Positions 1 through 4,600 of a stretch of DNA of 7,678 nt are shown in pieces; position 1 is the stretch's first letter; every line of letters begins with the position of its first letter. The position numbers and the translations under genes were made by a program. This DNA comes from an uncultured Bacteroides sp. (GTDB lineage: Bacteria > Bacteroidota > Bacteroidia > Bacteroidales > Bacteroidaceae): NCBI GenBank assembly GCA_900555635.1, contig USLU01000140.1, forward strand, positions 1 through 7,678, written 5' to 3'. A model generated the notes under the pieces. The model made no database searches, was not told where the DNA came from, and was given only the letters and a program-made list of their open reading frames with translations.

Positions 1-7
1 ATCTGAT

Positions 8-24
8 GATACAGGGGCTTTTTT
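8..24 (+). terminator. Possible 3' arm of an intrinsic terminator cut by the window edge
   Basis: GATACAGGGGC is followed directly by six T residues (19-24). This is the usual look of the descending arm and U-tract of a Rho-independent terminator. The ascending arm would have to read roughly GCCCCTGTATC just before base 1 and cannot be seen, so the call is inference. If right, a + strand gene ends just upstream of the window and the DUF177 gene starts a new transcription unit. Confidence 0.35.
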
Positions 25-154
25 CGTTTGGCTGCTTTCATGAATTAGCTATTGAGTTTACTAGAACTATCTATCGGGGAATGATATTAGGAGGAAATCG
101 ATATAAAAAGTGAAGTTTTTATCATAAATGCTACATAATGAGGATAATTATTCG

Positions 155-162
155 TATCTTTG
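155..162 (+). promoter_or_regulatory. Bacteroides-type -7 box upstream of the DUF177-rpmF genes
   Basis: TATCTTTG matches the Bacteroides primary-sigma -7 consensus TAnnTTTG at all six defined positions. It lies 24 nt before the TTG start at 187, which would leave a leader of only about 20 nt. No TTTG -33 box is visible 19-21 nt upstream, which is common because the -33 element is weakly conserved in this group. It probably drives DUF177 and rpmF, and by read-through fabH. Confidence 0.55.
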
Positions 163-186
163 TCGCCCGAATAAACAAAAGAAGCT

Positions 187-768
187 TTGGGAAAGTTTGA
201 TAAATACAAAATAGACTTGAAAGGTATGCAGGCTGATTCATGTAAGTATGAATTTGTTCTGGATAATCTTTTTTTTGCCAACATCGATGGTCCGGAAGTA
301 CAGAAGGGTAAAGTGAATGTGGTATTGGTTGTAAAGAAAACATCTCGTGCTTTCGAATTGAACTTCCAGACTGACGGGATTGTATGGGTACCATGTGACC
401 GTTGTTTGGATGATATGGAACAGCCGGTTAGCTCAACTGATAAGTTGCTAGTTAAGTTTGGCCATGAATATGCCGAAGAAGGAGATAACCTCATTGTCAT
501 TCCTGAAGAGGAAGGAGAAATTAATGTAGCATGGTTCATGTATGAGTTTATAGCTTTATCTATCCCTATGAAGCATGTACACGCTCCGGGTAAGTGTAAT
601 AAGGCTATGAGCACTAAGTTGAACAAGCACATCCGTACAACTCCGGATGATGATATGGCAGAAGATACTTTTGCTCCTGAAGAAGAATCGGGGCTGGCAA
701 ATGAAGAAATGGAAACGCCGGTTGATCCGCGTTGGGACGAATTAAAAAAAATATTAGATAACAATTAA
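187..768 (+). CDS. DUF177/YceD family protein, 193 aa, upstream partner of L32
   Basis: This is a soluble protein of the DUF177 (YceD) family, whose gene sits directly before rpmF in most bacteria. Homologues are linked to ribosomal RNA or large-subunit biogenesis, but the exact role is unsettled. The family signature is visible: a beta-rich N-terminal half, then PCDRCLDD with CxxC at residues 70-73, and an acidic middle. HVHAPGKC (130-137) adds two His and one Cys, which could form a metal site with the CxxC pair (inference). After a poorly conserved acidic stretch (154-177) comes DPRWDELKKIL (180-190), the usual C-terminal helix in Bacteroidetes members. There is no signal peptide or membrane segment. 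The start is TTG: an in-frame TAA lies at 172-174, there is no in-frame ATG before codon 14, and MGKFDKYKIDLKG is the expected N-terminus. The gap to rpmF is 13 nt, so co-transcription is likely. Confidence 0.88.
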   Translation: MGKFDKYKIDLKGMQADSCKYEFVLDNLFFANIDGPEVQKGKVNVVLVVKKTSRAFELNFQTDGIVWVPCDRCLDDMEQPVSSTDKLLVKFGHEYAEEGDNLIVIPEEEGEINVAWFMYEFIALSIPMKHVHAPGKCNKAMSTKLNKHIRTTPDDDMAEDTFAPEEESGLANEEMETPVDPRWDELKKILDNN

Positions 769-781
769 AGATTAAAAGAAA

Positions 782-967
782 ATGGCACATCCTAAGAGAA
801 GACAGTCAAGTACGAGACAAGCTAAGAGAAGAACTCATGATAAAGCAGTAGCTCCTACATTGGCTATTTGCCCTAATTGCGGTGAATGGCATGTATATCA
901 TACTGTATGTGGCGCATGTGGTTACTACAGAGGTAAGCTTGCAATTGAAAAGGAAGCAGCTGTTTAA
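782..967 (+). CDS. rpmF: Large ribosomal subunit protein bL32
   Basis: The 61-residue protein has the typical length and opening of bL32, MAHPKRRQSSTRQAKRRTH. This basic N-terminal tail contacts 23S rRNA. A zinc ribbon follows with CPNC at 30-33 and CGAC at 43-46 (C-X2-C-X9-C-X2-C), so this is the zinc-binding C+ form and not the cysteine-free variant some bacteria use under zinc limitation. The C-terminal tail is short and ends in a mixed-charge stretch. It acts in the 50S subunit. It lies 13 nt after the DUF177 gene and is probably transcribed with it. A terminator-like hairpin overlaps its last codons and stop, which could make the mRNA end here part of the time. Confidence 0.98.
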   Translation: MAHPKRRQSSTRQAKRRTHDKAVAPTLAICPNCGEWHVYHTVCGACGYYRGKLAIEKEAAV

Positions 968-982
968 TTACAGCTGGTTTTT
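957..982 (+). terminator. Terminator-like hairpin overlapping the rpmF stop codon
   Basis: CAGCTGT (957-963) is an exact inverted repeat of ACAGCTG (970-976), with a 6-nt loop TTAATT. A G and five T residues (978-982) follow. The ascending arm contains the last codons of rpmF and the TAA stop (965-967) lies in the loop, so a terminating ribosome would stop the hairpin forming. The stem is short and the U-tract modest, so partial termination before fabH is more likely than a full stop. Confidence 0.45.
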
Positions 983-989
983 GACTAAA

Positions 990-1079
990 ACTTATACTTG
1001 AATATCGGGTGTCTAAGAAGATTTGTATAGAGAATAAACAAACCTTTTTAGACTACCGTTGTTTAAGTGATCTATAAGT
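990..1079 (+). promoter_or_regulatory. Long imperfect hairpin in the fabH leader
   Basis: Nearly the whole rpmF-fabH gap can fold on itself. The paired segments are 990-995/1074-1079, 996-1004/1060-1068 (two G-U pairs), 1006-1008/1056-1058, 1011-1020/1044-1053 (one G-U) and 1022-1026/1038-1042, with a terminal loop at 1027-1037. This gives about 33 pairs. The interruptions are two 1x1 mismatches, one 2x2 internal loop and one 5-nt bulge (1069-1073). No T-tract follows, so it is not a standard terminator. It ends 13 nt before the fabH ATG, where it could affect translation initiation, mRNA processing or stability. It could also be a fossil palindromic repeat. The function is unknown. The pairing was worked out by hand. 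Confidence 0.5.
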
Positions 1080-1092
1080 AAAGAACATTTTA

Positions 1093-2097
1093 ATGGAAAA
1101 AATAAATGCAGTAATTACAGGAGTCGGTGGATATGTACCTGATTACATCTTGACGAATGATGAAATCTCAAAAATGGTAGATACCAACGATGAATGGATT
1201 ATGACTCGTATCGGAGTAAAGGAAAGACATATCCTGAATGAAGAAGGGTTAGGAACCTCGTATATGGCGCGTAAAGCTGCGAAGCAGTTAATGCAGCGTA
1301 CAGGATCTAAACCGGAAGATATTGATTTGGTTATTGTCGCTACTTCTACTCCTGACTACCAATTCCCTTCTATTGCATCTATATTGTGTGACAAACTTAA
1401 TCTTAAGAACGCTTTTGCATTTGATTTATCTGCTGCTTGCTGCGGATTCCTTTATCTTATGGAAACAGCTGCAAATTTTATCCGTTCAGGAAGATATAAG
1501 AAAGTTATTATTGTAGGTGCTGATAAGATGTCGTCGATTGTGAACTATAGTGACCGTGCTACCTGTCCGATTTTTGGTGATGGTGCTGCGGCATTTATGC
1601 TGGAACCGACTACAGAGGATCTTGGTATTATTGATTCTATCTTGAGAACGGATGGTAAAGGATTACCTTTCTTACATTTGAAAGCTGGTGGTTCGGTTTG
1701 CCCTCCTTCTTATTTTACGGTGGATAACCACATGCATTACCTTTATCAAGAAGGTCGTACTGTATTTAAATATGCAGTATCAAATATGTCGGATATTAGT
1801 GCTGCAATTGCAGAAAAAAATGGTCTGACTAAGGATAGCATTGATTGGGTGATTCCACATCAGGCAAATCTTCGTATTATTGATGCTGTAGCACACCGCT
1901 TGGAAGTTCCTCATGAAAAAGTGCTGATTAACATAGAACATTATGGTAATACAAGTGCTGCAACACTTCCGCTTTGCATCTGGGATTTTGAAGAAAAACT
2001 GAAAAAAGGTGATAATCTTATCTTTACGGCATTCGGCGCTGGTTTTACATGGGGAGCTGTATACGTGAAGTGGGGATATGACGGAAAGAAACAGTAA
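1093..2097 (+). CDS. fabH: Beta-ketoacyl-ACP synthase III (KAS III)
   Basis: FabH starts type II fatty acid synthesis by condensing an acyl-CoA primer with malonyl-ACP to give a beta-ketoacyl-ACP. It is a cytosolic thiolase-fold dimer. The catalytic triad is complete: Cys116 in DLSAACCGF, His256 in PHQAN, and Asn286 in YGNTSAAT. DEWIMTRIGVKERH (33-46) is the conserved CoA-contacting loop, FGDGAAA (161-167) and the C-terminal GAGFTWGA (315-322) are also typical. At 334 residues it is slightly longer than the E. coli enzyme (317). The second Cys (117) next to the nucleophile replaces the usual small residue. The ATG at 1093 gives a complete N-terminus and is preceded by an A-rich leader. In many bacteria plsX lies between rpmF and fabH, but here it is absent. 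Primer preference (straight or branched chain) cannot be read from the sequence. Confidence 0.97.
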   Translation: MEKINAVITGVGGYVPDYILTNDEISKMVDTNDEWIMTRIGVKERHILNEEGLGTSYMARKAAKQLMQRTGSKPEDIDLVIVATSTPDYQFPSIASILCDKLNLKNAFAFDLSAACCGFLYLMETAANFIRSGRYKKVIIVGADKMSSIVNYSDRATCPIFGDGAAAFMLEPTTEDLGIIDSILRTDGKGLPFLHLKAGGSVCPPSYFTVDNHMHYLYQEGRTVFKYAVSNMSDISAAIAEKNGLTKDSIDWVIPHQANLRIIDAVAHRLEVPHEKVLINIEHYGNTSAATLPLCIWDFEEKLKKGDNLIFTAFGAGFTWGAVYVKWGYDGKKQ

Positions 2098-2102
2098 CTG
2101 TT

Positions 2103-2128
2103 AATTACGGAATACGAATTACAATTAC
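2103..2128 (+). repeat. Short degenerate AATTAC direct repeats
   Basis: AATTAC occurs at 2103-2108, 2117-2122 and 2123-2128, and the related AATACG lies at 2111-2116, just after the fabH stop. The copies are too short and degenerate to assign a function. Chance in AT-rich intergenic DNA is a fair alternative. Confidence 0.3.
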
Positions 2129-2142
2129 TAAACATATACTCA

Positions 2143-2180
2143 AAAGAAACGCATCCTATTTCGATTCGATGCGTTTTTTT
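2143..2180 (+). terminator. Intrinsic terminator between fabH and era
   Basis: AAACGCATC (2147-2155) pairs perfectly with GATGCGTTT (2168-2176). The stem can extend outward to 2143/2180 through a G-U pair and A-T pairs, giving about 13 pairs around a 12-nt loop (2156-2167). The descending arm runs into seven T residues (2174-2180). This is a standard Rho-independent terminator for the upstream genes. Its descending arm contains the ATG at 2169, which therefore should not be used as the era start. With no obvious promoter in the 24 nt before era, either read-through or a promoter further upstream must feed era. Confidence 0.8.
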
Positions 2181-2204
2181 GTCTCAACTCAAAAGGCTAA
2201 AGTT

Positions 2205-3086
2205 ATGCATAAAGCAGGTTTTGTTAACATCGTGGGAAATCCTAATGTGGGTAAATCCACCTTGATGAATGCTTTGGTTGGCGAGCGGATCTCCATCGCT
2301 ACTTTCAAGGCGCAAACTACCCGTCATCGTATTATGGGAATTTATAATACGGAGGATATCCAAATTGTGTTTTCAGACACTCCGGGTGTACTGAAACCAA
2401 CTTATAAATTGCAGGAATCCATGCTGAATTTTTCAACTTCGGCATTGACGGATGCAGATGTATTGCTTTATGTTACAGATGTGGTTGAAACCCCTGACAA
2501 GCACAATGATTTTGTGGAGAAGGTAAGCCAAATGGAAGCGCCTGTATTGCTGCTTATCAATAAAATTGATTTGACCAACCAAGAAAAGCTGGTAGAACTG
2601 GTAGAAGCATGGAAAGAGTTGTTGCCTAAAGCGGAAATTATTCCTATTTCTGCTGCAACGAAATTTAATGTGGATTATGTTATGAAGCGGATAAAGGAAC
2701 TTTTACCTGATTCGCCGCCTTATTTCGATAAAGACCAGTGGACGGATAAACCGGCACGCTTTTTTGTGACTGAGATTATTCGTGAAAAGATTCTGTTATA
2801 CTACGATAAGGAAATTCCTTACTCAGTAGAGGTAGTAGTGGAGCAATTTAAAGAAGAGGCGAAGAAGATACATATTAATGCTGTAATTTATGTAGAACGC
2901 GATTCGCAAAAAGGCATTATAATCGGTAAGCAAGGTAAAGCTTTAAAGAAAGTTGCAACCGAGGCACGCCGTGAGTTAGAAAAGTTCTTCGGGAAAACTA
3001 TTTTCTTGGAGACGTTTGTGAAAGTTGATAAAGATTGGCGCAGTTCGGATAAGGAATTGCGTAATTTTGGTTATCAACTGGATTAA
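2205..3086 (+). CDS. era: GTPase Era (ribosome small-subunit assembly)
   Basis: Era is a GTPase that binds the 3' end of 16S rRNA and checks 30S assembly. Starting at 2205 the protein is 293 residues, beginning MHKAGFVNIVG. The G domain shows the P-loop GNPNVGKST (11-19), the switch I region ISIATFKAQTTRHR (29-42), DTPG (58-61), NKID (119-122) and SAA (149-151). The C-terminal KH domain has the EIIREKI helix (190-196) and the RNA-binding GxxG loop GKQG (241-244). The frame is open back to an ATG at 2169, but that codon lies in the stem of the fabH terminator and would add 12 residues absent from the usual Era N-terminus. An AAAAGG stretch (2191-2196) precedes the chosen start. der follows after 48 nt, so the two GTPases are probably co-transcribed. 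Confidence 0.97.
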   Translation: MHKAGFVNIVGNPNVGKSTLMNALVGERISIATFKAQTTRHRIMGIYNTEDIQIVFSDTPGVLKPTYKLQESMLNFSTSALTDADVLLYVTDVVETPDKHNDFVEKVSQMEAPVLLLINKIDLTNQEKLVELVEAWKELLPKAEIIPISAATKFNVDYVMKRIKELLPDSPPYFDKDQWTDKPARFFVTEIIREKILLYYDKEIPYSVEVVVEQFKEEAKKIHINAVIYVERDSQKGIIIGKQGKALKKVATEARRELEKFFGKTIFLETFVKVDKDWRSSDKELRNFGYQLD

Positions 3087-3098
3087 GAGTTATTCATA

Positions 3099-3113
3099 CG
3101 ACTGTGATAGTCG
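3099..3113 (+). other. Small hairpin in the era-der gap
   Basis: CGACT (3099-3103) and AGTCG (3109-3113) form a 5-bp stem with the loop GTGAT. No T-tract follows, so this is not a terminator. It may be a minor mRNA structure or chance. The 48-nt gap contains nothing else recognisable. Confidence 0.25.
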
Positions 3114-3134
3114 CAAAAACAAAGAGTGTGAACT

Positions 3135-4448
3135 ATGGGAAATTTAGTTGCAATTGTAGGACGACCCAATGTGGGAAAGTCTACGTTATTTAACCGTCTG
3201 ACTAAAACACGTCAGGCTATAGTAAACGAAGAAGCAGGAACCACCCGTGACCGCCAATATGGTAAAAGCGAATGGTTGGGACGTGAGTTCTCGGTAGTAG
3301 ATACCGGTGGTTGGGTAGTGAATTCGGATGATGTCTTTGAAGAAGAAATTCGCAAACAGGTACTGATGGCTGTAGATGAAGCCGATGTTATCTTGTTTGT
3401 TGTAGATGTGATGAATGGAGTGACTGATTTGGATGAGCAAGTAGCGACTATTCTGCGTCGTTCCAAAAAGCCTGTTTTGTTGATTGCAAATAAGACTGAC
3501 AACAATGAACTGCAATACAATGCTCCTGAATTCTATAAATTGGGATTGGGCGATCCCTATTGTGTTTCGGCAGTTACAGGCAGTGGTACCGGAGATATGA
3601 TGGATCTAATCGTCAGCAGGTTTAAAAAAGAAACTGATGAAATATTGGATGAGGATATTCCTCGTTTTGCTGTAGTAGGTCGTCCTAATGCTGGTAAATC
3701 TTCTATTGTGAATGCTTTTATCGGCGAAGAACGCAATATTGTTACTGAGATTGCAGGAACTACTCGTGACTCTATTTATACCCGTTACAATAAATTCGGT
3801 TTTGATTTCTATTTGGTAGACACGGCTGGTATCCGTAAGAAGAACAAGGTTAGCGAAGATTTAGAATATTATTCTGTTATTCGTTCTATCCGTTCCATCG
3901 AGAATGCGGACGTATGTATTCTGATGCTGGATGCTACACGAGGTATCGAAAGTCAGGATTTGAATATTTTCTCCTTGATTCAGAAAAATGAGAAGGGTTT
4001 GGTAGTGGTCGTTAATAAATGGGACTTGGTAGAGGATAAGACCGCAAAGGTGATGAAAACCTTTGAAGATGCTATTCGTAATCGTTTTGCACCATTTGTA
4101 GACTTTCCTATCGTCTTTGCTTCCGCTTTAACTAAGCAGCGTATTTTAAAAGTTTTGGAAGAAGCACGTAGTGTATATGAAAATCGGATGACTCGCATTC
4201 CTACTGCTCGTTTGAATGAAGAAATGCTTCCGCTTATTGAGGCTTATCCGCCACCTGCGATCAAGGGCAAGTATATTAAGATAAAATATATCACGCAATT
4301 GCCTAATACACGGGTGCCGTCGTTCGTTTATTTTGCAAATCTTCCGCAGTATGTGAAGGAACCGTATAGACGCTTTTTAGAGAATAAAATGCGTGAAAAA
4401 TGGAATTTGACAGGAACACCGATAAATATTTATATTCGTCAAAAGTGA
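3135..4448 (+). CDS. der: GTPase Der (EngA), double-G-domain ribosome assembly factor
   Basis: Der is an essential GTPase needed for maturation of the 50S subunit. It is unusual in having two G domains in tandem, and both are complete here. The first has GRPNVGKST (9-17), AGTTRD (34-39), DTGG (56-59), NKTD (119-122) and SA (145-146). The second has GRPNAGKSS (182-190), AGTTRD (207-212), DTAG (229-232), NKWD (294-297) and SA (330-331). A linker of about 25 residues joins them. The C-terminal third, from about 350, is the KH-like domain, with the typical PPPAIKGKYIKIKYITQ (372-388) and PINIYIRQK at the end. The length of 437 residues is normal for Bacteroidetes. The ATG at 3135 places the P-loop right at the N-terminus, as expected. 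It is the last gene before a strong terminator and so probably the end of the housekeeping transcription unit. Confidence 0.98.
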   Translation: MGNLVAIVGRPNVGKSTLFNRLTKTRQAIVNEEAGTTRDRQYGKSEWLGREFSVVDTGGWVVNSDDVFEEEIRKQVLMAVDEADVILFVVDVMNGVTDLDEQVATILRRSKKPVLLIANKTDNNELQYNAPEFYKLGLGDPYCVSAVTGSGTGDMMDLIVSRFKKETDEILDEDIPRFAVVGRPNAGKSSIVNAFIGEERNIVTEIAGTTRDSIYTRYNKFGFDFYLVDTAGIRKKNKVSEDLEYYSVIRSIRSIENADVCILMLDATRGIESQDLNIFSLIQKNEKGLVVVVNKWDLVEDKTAKVMKTFEDAIRNRFAPFVDFPIVFASALTKQRILKVLEEARSVYENRMTRIPTARLNEEMLPLIEAYPPPAIKGKYIKIKYITQLPNTRVPSFVYFANLPQYVKEPYRRFLENKMREKWNLTGTPINIYIRQK

Positions 4449-4476
4449 TAAATCATTATTGCTTTTAATATTATAC

Positions 4477-4518
4477 AGAAAAGATCGATTTGTTAACAAA
4501 TCGATCTTTTCTTCTTTT
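4477..4518 (+). terminator. Strong intrinsic terminator after der, perfect palindrome
   Basis: The segment 4478-4511 is a perfect inverted repeat centred on TTAA: GAAAAGATCGATTTG (4478-4492) mirrors CAAATCGATCTTTTC (4497-4511). One more A-T pair at 4477/4512 gives a 16-bp stem with a 4-nt loop. T-rich sequence (TTTTCTTCTTTT, 4507-4518) follows. The other strand also ends in a T-rich stretch, so it could terminate in both directions, though no - strand gene is nearby. It separates the housekeeping genes from the two-component operon. Confidence 0.85.
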
Positions 4519-4550
4519 ATAGGTATAAAGAAATACAAATAAAGAGTAGG

Positions 4551-4577
4551 TTTGTATAAATATTATAAGTATTTTTG
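4551..4577 (+). promoter_or_regulatory. Candidate promoter of the sensor kinase operon
   Basis: TATTTTTG (4570-4577) fits the Bacteroides -7 consensus TAnnTTTG, and TTTG (4551-4554) fits the -33 box. The spacer is only 15 nt where 19-21 is usual. TAGGTTTG (4547-4554) also fits the -7 consensus, so two overlapping start regions are possible. The -7 box at 4570 would leave a leader of roughly 20 nt before the kinase ATG at 4601. Confidence 0.4.
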
Positions 4578-4600
4578 TCTATGAATTAAAATTTACATAA

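Noticed and set aside
1..41. - strand frame starting at the CAT at 39-41 (MKAAKRKKPLYHQ...) as a divergent gene
   Set aside because: No ribosome-binding or promoter signal upstream on that strand, only 13 codons visible, and the same bases are better read as a terminator arm.
89..96. AGGAGG Shine-Dalgarno-like sequence
   Set aside because: No start codon at a workable distance opens a frame of any length. The nearest GTG (110) stops after five codons.
3..113. Open + strand frame from the window edge to TGA at 111-113
   Set aside because: Only 36 codons, no recognisable C-terminus, and it overlaps the probable terminator arm at 8-24.
87..764. Long - strand open frame (225 codons) opposite the DUF177 gene
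   Set aside because: It is the antisense shadow of a well-supported gene, with a low-complexity Ser-rich start and no recognisable domain.
993..1000. TATACTTG as a -7 box for fabH
   Set aside because: One mismatch in the conserved TTTG and no -33 partner at the right distance. It also lies within the long hairpin arm.
1322..1516. Leu-rich 64-codon + strand frame inside fabH, which looks like a membrane protein
   Set aside because: It is an out-of-frame shadow of fabH. The Leu-rich character comes from reading TTA/CTT-rich codons in a shifted frame.
3062..3069. TAATTTTG inside the end of era as a der promoter
   Set aside because: It fits TAnnTTTG, but no -33 box at a suitable spacing is visible, and such matches are expected by chance in AT-rich coding DNA.
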